Assembly: GCF_025642155.1 (NCBI RefSeq)
Contig: NZ_CP106798.1
Coordinates: 5,766,001-5,830,000, forward strand
DNA from: Streptomyces sp. HUAS 15-9
GTDB lineage: Bacteria > Actinomycetota > Actinomycetes > Streptomycetales > Streptomycetaceae
Reading direction: 5' to 3'
Length of the DNA: 64,000 nt
In this document: positions 28,242 through 37,844 of the stretch, piece after piece
How the letters are laid out: each line of letters opens with the position of its first letter
Numbering within the stretch: position 1 is the stretch's first letter
Made by a program: the position numbers and the translations under genes
The notes under the pieces: model-generated
What the model saw: only the letters and a program-made list of their open reading frames with translations
The model's database searches: none
What the model was told of the DNA's origin: nothing

Positions 28242-28510
28242 TTCGACGCACCCCCGCTTCGCCGGGCCGCCGCGCGGGCGCGCTGGTCACGCTGCCACAG
28301 CTTGTACGCGGTCATCGTCAGCGCGGTGGAGATGACCACCCACAGCATCTGGTACCAGTAGAAGAACGGGATCCCGCTGAACTCGGGGTCCGTCCTGGCG
28401 TAGGAGCCGACCCACAGCATCGCCACGAAGGGCGCGATCAGACAGAGGGCGATGACGACGCGCAAGGGCGTCACCACCGCCGCTCCGGTCACATCCGAGG
28501 TATCCGACAT
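28238..28510 (-). CDS. DUF3311 small membrane protein, symporter partner
   Basis: The 90-residue protein has two membrane helices (VVIALCLIAPFVAMLWVGSY and FYWYQMLWVVISTALTMTAY) and a basic tail, matching the DUF3311 family that accompanies SSSF symporters. The ATGA overlap with the symporter gene supports joint translation and perhaps a two-component transporter. Confidence 0.85.
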   Translation of the reverse strand: MSDTSDVTGAAVVTPLRVVIALCLIAPFVAMLWVGSYARTDPEFSGIPFFYWYQMLWVVISTALTMTAYKLWQRDQRARAAARRSGGASK

Positions 28511-28723
28511 CGTGCGACTCCGTCCCCTCGCAGATCACCACTGATCACTACTGATCACACGTGTAATGCGCAGGCAATCTAGGCGACGTCGTCACACAAG
28601 TGGAAGACCTCATCCTCATATCGGCATGTCGATTCTGTGCAGAAGTCGCCGCAGCGGCAGCGGAACCCCCGCACATGACGGTCGTACGGGGACGCGTCGG
28701 TCAACTCCCTTACGCAACAGCCG

Positions 28724-29857
<1,134 letters not shown>

Positions 29858-29892
29858 GGTCCAGGTCCCGGCCCCATGGGCGGTACGAAGCG

Positions 29893-30079
29893 CGGGCCTG
29901 CTCGGCGGATCAGGTCGGAGTAAAGCAACCGAACCTGATCAGCGCCGGTGAGCGGGGTCTGGTGCGTGCAGCTGCAAGGCGGAGGAGGGAGTCGACGCGG
30001 AGCGTCGGCGACCGACGACAACGCCGCAGATGTGCGTGCCAGACCCCGCGTCTCCGGCATGATCCGCCGAGCAGGCCCG
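29893..30079. repeat. 187 bp element with perfect 20 bp inverted ends in the dasA leader
   Basis: Positions 29893-29912 are the exact inverted complement of 30060-30079. Inside are further hairpins: GATCAGGTCGG/CCGAACCTGATC (29908-29919 with 29929-29940), GCGGGGTCTGG/CCAGACCCCGC (29952-29962 with 30039-30049) and GACGC/GCGTC. It lies between the dre-bearing promoter and the dasA start at 30130, so it would be transcribed as a structured leader. It could be a small inverted-repeat mobile element (MITE-like) or a regulatory RNA; no target-site duplication is evident. Confidence 0.7.
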
Positions 30080-30129
30080 GCTCGCCGCGGGGAGGCAGGG
30101 GGGTTTGTGGCATCCCTGAGGAGGGTGGC

Positions 30130-31413
30130 GTGAAGCGCAAGCTGATAGCCGCGATCGGTATCGCGGGCATGGTCGTCTCCATCGCGGCGTGTGGCAGTGA
30201 CAAGAAGGACGACGGCAAGGCACAGGGGTCGGACGCCAAGGAGCTGACCGTCTGGCTCACCGTGGACGCCCAGAACAACTGGCCCAACCTGGTCAAGGCG
30301 GCCGACGCCGCGGTGCAGAAGAAGCACCCGGGCATCAAGATCAAGCACGAGTACTACGGCTGGCCGGACAAGAACACCAAGCTGGACGCCGTCCTCGCCA
30401 CCGACAAGGCCCCCGACGTGGTCGAGATGGGCAACACCGAGATGCTCGGCTACATGGTCAAGGGCGCCTTCGCACCCGTCGACGCCGCGCAGTTCGGCAA
30501 CTCCTCCGCCTGGCTGGACGGCCTCAAGGCCTCCGTGACGTACGACGGCAAGACCTATGGTGTGCCGTACTACGCCGGCGGCCGGGTCGGCACCTGGCGC
30601 AAGGACATCGCGGCCGCGTCCGGCATCAAGGCGCCCCCGAAGACCTACGCGGAGCTGACCGCCGACCTGGACAAGATCCAGAAGAAGCAGGGCGCCAAGT
30701 TCAACGCCTGGTACCAGCCCACCCGTGACTGGTACGCGGCCATGTCCTTCGTCTACGACGCGGGCGGCTCCATCGCCGTCGAGTCCGGCGGCCAGTGGAA
30801 GGCGAACCTCTCCTCGCCCGAGTCCCTCAAGGGCCTGAAGGAGTTCAAGACCGTCCTCGACAAGTACATGCACGGCGACAAGACCAAGGACGAGTCCGAC
30901 CGCTACATCGTCTACGGACAGGGCAAGTCGGACCTGATCTTCGGTGCGGCGTGGGAGGGCGCGACCGCGGCCGACCCGAAGAACGACAAGAGCGGCAAGC
31001 TCAAGGACAACCTCGAGAACTTCGTGATGCCCGGCCCGTCCGGCAAGAACCTGCCGGTCTTCCTGGGCGGCTCCGACCTCGCCATCCCGGTGAAGTCCAA
31101 GGCCCAGGGCGTCGCCGCCGAGTGGATCAACGCCTTCACCGGTCCCGAAGGCCAGAAGGGCCTGATGGCCAAGGGCAACCTGCCCAACAACAAGACCGAC
31201 CTCGCCACCCTGAAGAACGACCCGGCGACCGTCGTCCCGGCCACCGCGGCCGAGTCCAACTGGTTCGTCCCGATGGCCCCCGGCTGGGGCCAGGTCGAGA
31301 AGGCCCAGGTCCTGCAGACCATGCTGCAGAACATCGGCACCGGCAAGAAGTCGGTCGCGGCGGCGGCCAAGGAGGCCGACGCCGCGATTGACAAGGTCAT
31401 CAACACCAATTGA
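30130..31413 (+). CDS. dasA: Chitobiose ABC transporter, solute-binding lipoprotein
   Basis: The 427-residue protein begins with a lipoprotein signal (MKRKLIAAIGIAGMVVSIAA followed by lipobox Cys21) and is then a family 1 extracellular binding protein (ELTVWLTVDAQNNWPNL, APDVVEMGNTEM, GRVGTWRKDIA). DasA captures N,N'-diacetylchitobiose for the DasBC permease. The GTG start is preceded by GAGGAGGG. A hairpin follows the gene, so it may be expressed above dasBC. Confidence 0.95.
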   Translation: MKRKLIAAIGIAGMVVSIAACGSDKKDDGKAQGSDAKELTVWLTVDAQNNWPNLVKAADAAVQKKHPGIKIKHEYYGWPDKNTKLDAVLATDKAPDVVEMGNTEMLGYMVKGAFAPVDAAQFGNSSAWLDGLKASVTYDGKTYGVPYYAGGRVGTWRKDIAAASGIKAPPKTYAELTADLDKIQKKQGAKFNAWYQPTRDWYAAMSFVYDAGGSIAVESGGQWKANLSSPESLKGLKEFKTVLDKYMHGDKTKDESDRYIVYGQGKSDLIFGAAWEGATAADPKNDKSGKLKDNLENFVMPGPSGKNLPVFLGGSDLAIPVKSKAQGVAAEWINAFTGPEGQKGLMAKGNLPNNKTDLATLKNDPATVVPATAAESNWFVPMAPGWGQVEKAQVLQTMLQNIGTGKKSVAAAAKEADAAIDKVINTN

Positions 31414-31457
31414 ACCCTCCACCGTCTATTGGAGCGGTGAATTCCTGGCTCACGTCG

Positions 31458-31482
31458 CCCGGCCGCTCATCGAGCGGCCGGG
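31458..31482 (+). terminator. Hairpin between dasA and dasB
   Basis: CCCGGCCGCTC pairs perfectly with GAGCGGCCGGG around ATC, 45 bp after the dasA stop. It may partially terminate transcription or protect the dasA mRNA 3' end. The rest of the 230 bp spacer holds imperfect GC-rich repeats near 31500-31535. Confidence 0.7.
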
Positions 31483-31645
31483 TCCTACACGATCAGCACC
31501 AGCCGGGTTGGAACCAGCCCGGTTCATGTAGAGCCTGCAACGTTGCTGCGCCAGCTTGGTTCTCGCTGGCACAGCGTAACCGTACCACTTCGTACAGCTA
31601 CGGAGTGCGGCTTCCTGTACGACGAGGCACGCTGAGGAGCGCTTG

Positions 31646-32632
31646 ATGAGTGCCGCAGACACGACCACCCCCGCCAAGGTGCCGCCGCCGCGGCAGGCGC
31701 CGCCACCCGACGTCCCGCAACGGCCACGCGGAAAGCGGACGTCGAGCGGGGCGGCCACCCCCTGGCTGCTGCTCGCGCCGTGTCTGCTGATCCTCGCCCT
31801 GGTGATGGGCTATCCGCTGGTCCGGCTGGTCACCCTGTCCTTCCAGGAGTTCGGGCAGTCCCAGCTGTGGGGCTTCAAGCCGGCCGAGTCGGTCGGGTTC
31901 GCCAACTTCTCCAAGGTGCTGGGCGACGGCGAGTTCTGGCAGGTCGTCGTGCGCACGGTGGTGTTCGCGGTCGGCTCGGTCGTCTTCACCATGGTCCTCG
32001 GCATGCTGGTCGCCCTGCTGCTCCAGCGGGTCTCCGGCTGGGTGAAGACCCTCGTCAACATCGCGCTGGTTGCCAGCTGGGGCATGCCCGTCATCGTCGC
32101 CACCACGGTCTTCAAGTGGCTCTTCGACGCCGATTACGGCATCCTCAACGCCCTGCTGAGCAAGCTGCCGGGCGTCGACCTGATCGGCCACAACTGGTTC
32201 GCGAGCGGGCCCGAGGGGCTGGCCGTGATCATGCTCCTGGTGGTCTGGGGAGCGGTCCCCTTCGTGGTCATCACGCTCAGCGCCGGTCTCACCCAGGTCC
32301 CCAAGGAGCTGGAGGAGGCGGCCCGGCTGGACGGCGCGGGCTCCTGGGGCGTCTTCCGGTACGTCACCCTGCCCATCCTCAAGCCGATCGTCGTGATGCT
32401 CACGACCCTGTCGGTCATCTGGGACATGGGTGTCTTCCCGCAGGTCTTCGTGATGCGCAACAACCATCCGGAGGCCGAGTTCCAGCTCCTCACCACCTAC
32501 TCCTACGACCGCGCCTTCGTGGTCAACGACTACGCGCAGGGTTCGGCGATCGCCCTGATCACCGTGGTGCTGCTGCTGGCGGTGGTCGCCGTCTACATGC
32601 GTCAGATGCTGAAGATCGGAGAGGTCGAATGA
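31646..32632 (+). CDS. dasB: Chitobiose ABC transporter, permease DasB
   Basis: The 328-residue permease has a Pro-rich cytoplasmic N-terminus, six membrane helices and the MalF-type EAA loop (ELEEAARLDGAGSWGVFRYV) that contacts the ATPase. No ATPase gene is nearby; in S. coelicolor the shared MsiK ATPase serves DasABC. ATG 31646 follows GAGGAG, and the stop overlaps the dasC start by ATGA. Confidence 0.95.
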   Translation: MSAADTTTPAKVPPPRQAPPPDVPQRPRGKRTSSGAATPWLLLAPCLLILALVMGYPLVRLVTLSFQEFGQSQLWGFKPAESVGFANFSKVLGDGEFWQVVVRTVVFAVGSVVFTMVLGMLVALLLQRVSGWVKTLVNIALVASWGMPVIVATTVFKWLFDADYGILNALLSKLPGVDLIGHNWFASGPEGLAVIMLLVVWGAVPFVVITLSAGLTQVPKELEEAARLDGAGSWGVFRYVTLPILKPIVVMLTTLSVIWDMGVFPQVFVMRNNHPEAEFQLLTTYSYDRAFVVNDYAQGSAIALITVVLLLAVVAVYMRQMLKIGEVE

Positions 32633-33471
32633 GTGCCCTCGCTCCCCAGGCGCGCCGGCGGCCGAAGCTCGGCTGGAACCTCCTCGGTCTGCTCGTCTTC
32701 GCCGCCGCGGGCTTCCCCGTCTACTGGATGGTCAACACGGCGTTCAAGCCCGCGAAGGACGCCATCGACCCGGACCCGAGCCTGCTGCCCACGGGCCTCA
32801 CGCTCGGCAACTTCCGCCGGGCACTGGACATCGCCGACTTCTGGGGCCCGGTCGGCCGCAGCCTGATCGTGTCCCTGACCGTGGTGGCGATCGGCATCGT
32901 CGTCGGCATGCTGGCCGCGCTCGCCATCTCCCGGTTCGCCTTCCGCGGCCGCAAGATCGTGATCGTCGGCATCCTGGCGGTGCAGATGGTGCCGCTGGTC
33001 GCCATGATCATCCCGGTCTTCCTGCTGCTGAACGACCTGAACCAGTACGACAAGCTCTCCGGCCTGATCATCACCTATCTGACCTTCATCCTGCCCTTCA
33101 CGGTGTGGACGCTGCGCGGATTCATCGTCAACATCCCCAGGGAACTGGAGGAGGCCGCGATGGTGGACGGCTGCTCCCGCACCGGCGCCTTCATCCGCGT
33201 CGTCTTCCCCCTTCTCGCCCCCGGCATGGTCGCCACCTCGGTCTACGGCTTCATCCAGGCCTGGAACGAGTATCTGTACGCCCTGATGCTGCTCAGCCAG
33301 GAGCACCAGACCGCGACCGTGTGGCTCGGCAACTTCACCACCAAGCACGGCACCGAATACGCCCCGATGATGGCCGGCGCCACCATGATGGCCGTGCCGA
33401 TCGTCGCCCTCTTCCTCCTCGTCCAGCGCAAGATGGCCGCGGGCCTGACCGCGGGCGCAGTGAAGGGATAA
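32629..33471 (+). CDS. dasC: Chitobiose ABC transporter, permease DasC
   Basis: The 280-residue MalG-type permease has six membrane helices and the EAA loop ELEEAAMVDGCSRTGAFIRV. It pairs with DasB to form the channel. It starts inside the dasB stop codon and ends 9 bp before dasD. Confidence 0.95.
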   Translation: MSALAPQARRRPKLGWNLLGLLVFAAAGFPVYWMVNTAFKPAKDAIDPDPSLLPTGLTLGNFRRALDIADFWGPVGRSLIVSLTVVAIGIVVGMLAALAISRFAFRGRKIVIVGILAVQMVPLVAMIIPVFLLLNDLNQYDKLSGLIITYLTFILPFTVWTLRGFIVNIPRELEEAAMVDGCSRTGAFIRVVFPLLAPGMVATSVYGFIQAWNEYLYALMLLSQEHQTATVWLGNFTTKHGTEYAPMMAGATMMAVPIVALFLLVQRKMAAGLTAGAVKG

Positions 33472-33480
33472 CGCCACTCG

Positions 33481-34983
33481 ATGACGACATTCGCCAGCGG
33501 TACCACCGCGTCCAACTCCAAGGACGGCCTGACGCGCGACGCCCTCACCGTCCTCCAGCCCGGCTTCCCCGGCACCACGGCCCCCGACTGGCTGCTGCGC
33601 CGCCTCGGCGAAGGCCTGGCGTCCGTGGGCCTGTTCGGCCGCAACATCGCCTCGCCGGAACAACTGTCCGCCCTGACCGACCGGTTGCGGGCGGAACGGG
33701 ACGACGTCCTGGTCGCGATCGACGAGGAGGGCGGGGACGTGACCCGCCTCGAGGTGCGGACCGGTTCCTCCTTCCCCGGCAACCACGCCCTGGGCGCGGT
33801 CGACGACGTAGAGCTGACCCGGGAGGTGGCCCTCGAACTCGGCCGCCGCCTCGCGGCCTGCGGCGTCAACCTCAACTGGGCCCCGTCCGCGGACGTCAAC
33901 TCCAACCCCGCCAACCCGGTCATCGGTGTCCGCTCCTTCGGCGCCGACACCGACCTGGTCGCCCGGCACACGGCGGCCTATGTCACCGGCCTGCAGTCCG
34001 CCGGAGTCGCCGCCTGCACCAAGCACTTCCCCGGCCACGGCGACACGGCCGTCGACTCCCACCACGCCCTGCCCCGCATCGACGCGGACGCCACACTGCT
34101 CGCCTCCCGCGAACTGGCCCCCTTCCGCACCGCGATCGAGGCCGGCACCCGGGCCGTGATGAGCGCCCACATCCTGGTCCCGGCCCTGGACCCGGACCAC
34201 CCGGCGACCCTGTCCCACCGGGTGCTCACCGAACTGCTGCGCGGCGAGCTCGGCTACGACGGCCTGATCGTCACCGACGGCATGGAGATGCAGGCCATCG
34301 CCGCCACCTACGGCATCGAGCGCGGCAGCGTCCTCGCCATCGCCGCGGGCGCCGACGCCATCTGCGTGGGCGGCGGCCTCGCCGACGACGAGACGGTACG
34401 GCGTCTGCGGGACGCCCTCGTCACGGCGGTCCGCTCCGGCGAACTCCCCGAGGAGCGCCTGGCGGACGCGGCGCAGCGGGTCCGCGCCCTCGCGCGCTGG
34501 GCGGCGGCCCCCACCGACGAGCCCGCCGCCACCGCACGGCCCGACATCGGCCTCGTCGCCGCCCGACGCGCGCTCACCGTCACCCGCGCCGACTCGTACG
34601 TGCCTGCGGCCTCGGCCCCGTACGTCGCCGCCTTCACCCCCGTCGCGAACATCGCCGTCGGTGACGAGACCCCCTGGGGCGTCGCCGCGGAGCTGGGCCG
34701 ACTGCTGCCCGGCACGGAGACGGGGAGCTTCGCGGGGGAGGACGCGGCGTCGGCGGCGCTCGTCGCGGCGGGCGACCGCCGGATCGTGGCCGTCGTCCGC
34801 GACGAGCACCGGCACCCCTGGATGGCTGCGGCCCTCGGCACCCTCCTGGCGGCCCGCCCGGACACCATCGTGGTCGAGATGGGCGTTCCCCAGTCCCCGG
34901 CACGCGGCGCCCTGCACATCGCCACGCACGGCGCGGCCCGGGTCTGCGGCCGCGCGGCGGCGGAGGTCATCGCGGGCCCGTAG
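33481..34983 (+). CDS. dasD: Beta-N-acetylglucosaminidase, GH3 family
   Basis: The 500-residue protein has the GH3 barrel with KHFPGHGDTAVDSHHALP (the NagZ-like loop supplying the catalytic His) and the nucleophile Asp in LIVTDGMEMQAI, then a C-terminal alpha/beta domain. It should cleave chitobiose imported by DasABC to GlcNAc. No signal peptide is seen, so it acts in the cytoplasm. It is the last gene of the das operon and is convergent with nagB. Confidence 0.93.
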   Translation: MTTFASGTTASNSKDGLTRDALTVLQPGFPGTTAPDWLLRRLGEGLASVGLFGRNIASPEQLSALTDRLRAERDDVLVAIDEEGGDVTRLEVRTGSSFPGNHALGAVDDVELTREVALELGRRLAACGVNLNWAPSADVNSNPANPVIGVRSFGADTDLVARHTAAYVTGLQSAGVAACTKHFPGHGDTAVDSHHALPRIDADATLLASRELAPFRTAIEAGTRAVMSAHILVPALDPDHPATLSHRVLTELLRGELGYDGLIVTDGMEMQAIAATYGIERGSVLAIAAGADAICVGGGLADDETVRRLRDALVTAVRSGELPEERLADAAQRVRALARWAAAPTDEPAATARPDIGLVAARRALTVTRADSYVPAASAPYVAAFTPVANIAVGDETPWGVAAELGRLLPGTETGSFAGEDAASAALVAAGDRRIVAVVRDEHRHPWMAAALGTLLAARPDTIVVEMGVPQSPARGALHIATHGAARVCGRAAAEVIAGP

Positions 34984-35010
34984 TCCGGGCGGAGCACCCT
35001 GCCCACATGA

Positions 35011-35053
35011 CCGGAAAGCGCCGGGCCCCGCAGGGGAGTCCGGCGCCTTCCGG
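35011..35053. terminator. Bidirectional hairpin between dasD and nagB
   Basis: CCGGAAAGCGCCGG (35011-35024) pairs with CCGGCGCCTTCCGG (35040-35053) with one mismatch. It lies in the short spacer between two convergent stop codons. Confidence 0.75.
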
Positions 35054-35066
35054 CATGCCGAGAAGG

Positions 35067-35852
35067 TCAGATCCCCTGCCAGTCCGGCTTGTTGGCGTAC
35101 GTGTGCCGGAAGTAGTCCGCCAGCTTCAGCTTGGACGCGGCCGCCTCGTCGACGACCACGGTCGCGTGCGGGTGCAGTTGAAGGGCTGAAGCCGGGCAGA
35201 CCGCGGCCACCGGCCCCTCCACGGTCGCGGCGACCGCGTCCGCCTTGCCCTCGCCGGTGGCGAGCAGCACCAGGTGCCGCGCCTCCAGGATCGTGCCTAT
35301 GCCCTGGGTGATGACGTGATGCGGCACCTGCTCGATGTCCCCGTCGAAGAAGCGCGCGTTGTCGATCCGGGTCTGCTCGGTCAGCGTCTTGATCCGCGTG
35401 CGCGAGGCGAGGGAGGAGCACGGCTCGTTGAACCCGATGTGCCCGTCGGTGCCTATCCCGAGCAGCTGCAGGTCCACCCCGCCGGCCTCGGCGAGCGCCC
35501 TGTCGTACGCCGCGCACGCCGCCCGCACGTCCTCCGCAGTGCCGTCCGGCCCCATGAACGCGGCCATCTTGATCCCGAGCGGCTCCAGCACCTCCCGCCG
35601 CAGCACCGAGCGGTAGGACTCCGGGTGCTCCGCGGGCAGCCCCACATACTCGTCGAGCTGTGCGATCCGGGCCCGTGAGATGTCCACCGCGCCGGAGCGC
35701 ACCGTGGCCGTCAGCGCCTGGTAGATGGGCAGCGGGGTCGAGCCGGTGGCCACACCGAGCAGCGCTTCGGGCTTGCGCCGCAGCAACTGTGTCATGGCCT
35801 CGGCGATCAGTTCGCCACCCGCCTCGGCGTCCGGAACGATGACAACTTCCAC
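35067..35852 (-). CDS. nagB: Glucosamine-6-phosphate deaminase
   Basis: NagB converts glucosamine-6-phosphate to fructose-6-phosphate and ammonia. The 261-residue protein has GVATGSTPLPIYQAL, AQLDEYVGLP (catalytic Asp and Glu) and LLGIGTDGHIGFNEP. The GTG at 35852 gives the family length; the longer open frame upstream crosses the DasR box and is not coding. A strong dre lies about 40 bp upstream, so nagB belongs to the DasR regulon. Confidence 0.95.
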   Translation of the reverse strand: MEVVIVPDAEAGGELIAEAMTQLLRRKPEALLGVATGSTPLPIYQALTATVRSGAVDISRARIAQLDEYVGLPAEHPESYRSVLRREVLEPLGIKMAAFMGPDGTAEDVRAACAAYDRALAEAGGVDLQLLGIGTDGHIGFNEPCSSLASRTRIKTLTEQTRIDNARFFDGDIEQVPHHVITQGIGTILEARHLVLLATGEGKADAVAATVEGPVAAVCPASALQLHPHATVVVDEAAASKLKLADYFRHTYANKPDWQGI

Positions 35853-35889
35853 GCTGGGCCTGCCGTTCTGGAGAGGGCTGGAAGGTCTA

Positions 35890-35905
35890 TGTGGTTTAGA
35901 CCAAT
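35890..35905. promoter_or_regulatory. DasR-responsive element upstream of nagB
   Basis: TGGTTTAGACCA (35892-35903) differs from the dre core by one base and is a nearly perfect palindrome. It sits in the spacer between nagB and the broken SIS-domain gene and could have controlled both. Confidence 0.85.
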
Positions 35906-36035
35906 CTAACACCCACCCCGCACGGACGGCGCCCCTTCCCAAGGGGTGGAATAGGACCTGTTGACGTTCCGACACCGAGCCGGCACCGAGCCTGCAGCGA
36001 ACCAGAGCGCCCCGCGTGCCCCGGGAGGACTCACC

Positions 36036-36547
36036 ATGACTGTCGCGACTCCGGACCCCCTCGTCGACCGCCCGGGCCGGGTCGTGGCCCGCGAGATGGC
36101 CGAACAGCCCGCCGTGCTCCGCAGGATCCTGGACGAGGGAGCCCCGGCCGTCCGGCAGGTGGCCCAGGAGATCGCCGCCGCCGGCCCCGCTTCGTCCTGC
36201 TGACCGCCCGCGGCACCTCCGACAACGCCGCCCTGTACGCCAAGTACCGCCTCGAGATCCGCCTGGGCTTGCCCTGTGGCCTCACCTCCATGTCGACCAC
36301 CACGGCCTACGGCGCCCGCCCCGACCTCACCGATGTCCTCGTCGTGACCGTCAGCCAGTCCGTTGGCTCCCCGGACCTGGTCGCCTCCACCCGGGCCGCG
36401 CGTGAGGCCGGCGCGATCACCCTCGCCGTGACCAACGACCCGGACTCCCCGCCGGCCGGCGTCTCCGAGTGCCACATCGACATCCTGGCCGGACCGGAGA
36501 AGGCACTACCGGCCACCAAGACGTACACGGCCTCCCTCCTCGCTCTC
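36036..36547 (+). pseudogene. SIS-domain sugar isomerase, frameshifted and 3'-truncated
   Basis: ATG 36036, with GGGAGG upstream, opens MTVATPDPLVDRPGRVVARE and AEQPAVLRRILDEGAPAV, typical of SIS-domain aminosugar isomerases. The frame is lost at about 36185-36190, where one C seems missing from a ccccgc run. The next frame continues FVLLTARGTSDNAALYAKY, TAYGARPDLTDVLVVTVSQS and GPEKALPATKTYTASLLAL. In the SQSGGS-like motif a Gly is Val. Homology stops near 36545, where an unrelated gene abuts. It was probably part of the nagB/DasR aminosugar regulon. Confidence 0.85.
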
Positions 36548-36548
36548 T

Positions 36549-36769
36549 GTCTCAGAGGCGCTCGGCGTCCCCCGGCACGCCCGCTCCGCCCTGATCGCGA
36601 ACGCGGTGCCGCCCGCCTCCTCGATCGCGGCGACCGGCTTCTCGGCCGCCTTCTCCTCGTGCCCGTAGTGCACCGCGACCCGGGCTCCGTCCCGTCCCAG
36701 CCGCTCTGCGACGCCGCGTCCGATTCCCCTGCTCGCCCCCGTGACGAGTGCCGTCCTGCCGCTGAACAC
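36549..36769 (-). pseudogene. Short-chain dehydrogenase, N-terminal fragment
   Basis: The GTG complementary to 36767-36769 opens MFSGRTALVTGASRGIGRGV with the TGxxxGIG nucleotide-binding motif, then AVAERLGRDGARVAVHYG-like sequence and AGGTAFAIRAE. After that the frame breaks; GVPGDAERL, the usual continuation, appears in another frame and is followed by a stop. Less than a third of a dehydrogenase remains. It ends exactly where the oppositely oriented SIS fragment ends, indicating a deletion or recombination junction. Confidence 0.8.
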
Positions 36770-36800
36770 GCCCCCATGCCGGCGCCCCCTCCATATTTTC

Positions 36801-36866
36801 TAGCGGTCGCTACAGAAAAAAACCGTACAACATCCCGCCGACATTTCTCTAGGGTCCGCTATAAAA
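36801..36866. promoter_or_regulatory. Paired TetR-type operators between the SDR fragment and a TetR gene
   Basis: TAGCGGTCGCTA (36801-36812, perfect palindromic arms) and TAGGGTCCGCTA (36850-36861) are spaced 49 bp apart. The second abuts the AT-rich -10 candidate TATAAA (36860-36865), which would start transcription a few bases before ATG 36875. The arrangement suits repression of both divergent genes by the adjacent TetR protein. Confidence 0.65.
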
Positions 36867-36874
36867 TACCCCCC

Positions 36875-37507
36875 ATGGTGCGAAGCGAGGAGACGAAACC
36901 GCAGGCCGGGGCGGCGACCAGGGTGCGCGGCCGCCCCCGCTCCTTCGACCGCGAGACGGCGCTGGAGAAGGCCGTCATGGCCTTCTGGGAGCGCGGCTAC
37001 GAGGCGACCTCCGTCTCCGACCTCACCCGGATCATGGGTATCGGCGCCCCGAGCCTGTATGCGGCCTTCGGGGACAAGCGCTCCCTGTTCGAGGAGGTGG
37101 TGCGGGTCTACGCCGGGTCGTACGGCTCGTTCACGCGCCGCGCCCTGGACGAGGAGGTGACGGCCCGCGCCGCGGTGGAGCGGCTGCTGCGCGAGGCGGC
37201 GGTGGAGTTCACCGATCCCGGCCATCCGTACGGCTGCCTGGTGACTCATGCCGCGACCAACTGCACGACTCCCGAGGTCGAGGAGGCCCTGCGGCGCCGG
37301 CGCAACGCCGACGTGGCCGCCCTCGAGAGCCGTATAAAAGCGGACGTCGCGACCGGTGAGCTGCCGGAAGGGACCGACGCCGGCGCGCTCGCCCGCCATG
37401 CGGCCGCCGTCTTCCAGGGCATGTCCCAGCAGGCGCGCGACGGCGCGAGTCGTGAGGAACTCGAGGCGGTCGCGGAAATTGCCATGGCCATCTGGCCCCG
37501 CAGCTGA
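36875..37507 (+). CDS. TetR/AcrR-family regulator
   Basis: The 210-residue protein has a TetR helix-turn-helix (RGRPRSFDRETALEKAV, VSDLTRIMGIGAPSLYAAFG) and a C-terminal domain with HPYGCLVTHAATNC, a pattern seen in regulators of short-chain dehydrogenase genes. Its likely target is the divergent dehydrogenase at 36769, of which only a fragment remains, so the regulator may be an orphan. The transcript is probably leaderless or nearly so. Confidence 0.88.
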   Translation: MVRSEETKPQAGAATRVRGRPRSFDRETALEKAVMAFWERGYEATSVSDLTRIMGIGAPSLYAAFGDKRSLFEEVVRVYAGSYGSFTRRALDEEVTARAAVERLLREAAVEFTDPGHPYGCLVTHAATNCTTPEVEEALRRRRNADVAALESRIKADVATGELPEGTDAGALARHAAAVFQGMSQQARDGASREELEAVAEIAMAIWPRS

Positions 37508-37844
37508 CCCGGGCGGGCTAGGCTGCAATTCGTCAACTGTGAACAGCCTCCAATGCGTGGACACACAACGTGGTCTAGTCCACAATGCGTAGGGAGGCCT
37601 GCGTGCGGTATGACCGCGACGCAGCCGCACACTTCCGTCTTCCCCGCACAGGAGGGCGGACCGAGGACCCGGAGCTCTCTGCCCTGACTGCCCCGGTTCC
37701 TCATCCTTCGGCCGACCGGGACCGCACACCCCACGGCCGATACTGCTCCGGGCTGCGGTGCCGGGAGGGTTGAGGGTCCCTCCCAGGCGCCGCGGCCCGC
37801 GGGTGTTTTCGGCCGATCACAAATGCCCGGGTACGCTCGCACAC
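37508..37844. other. Intergenic region without a gene; contains a dre-like site
   Basis: No convincing coding frame is present. At 37569-37584 the core TGGTCTAGTCCA is identical to the dre core near dasR at 29675. It is about 270 bp before the sensor-kinase start. TACGCT (37832-37837) is a possible -10 for that kinase. Confidence 0.6.

Noticed and set aside
37585..37773. 62-codon frame just downstream of the dre-like site
   Set aside because: Arg/His/Pro-rich composition, no ribosome site and no similarity to anything recognised.
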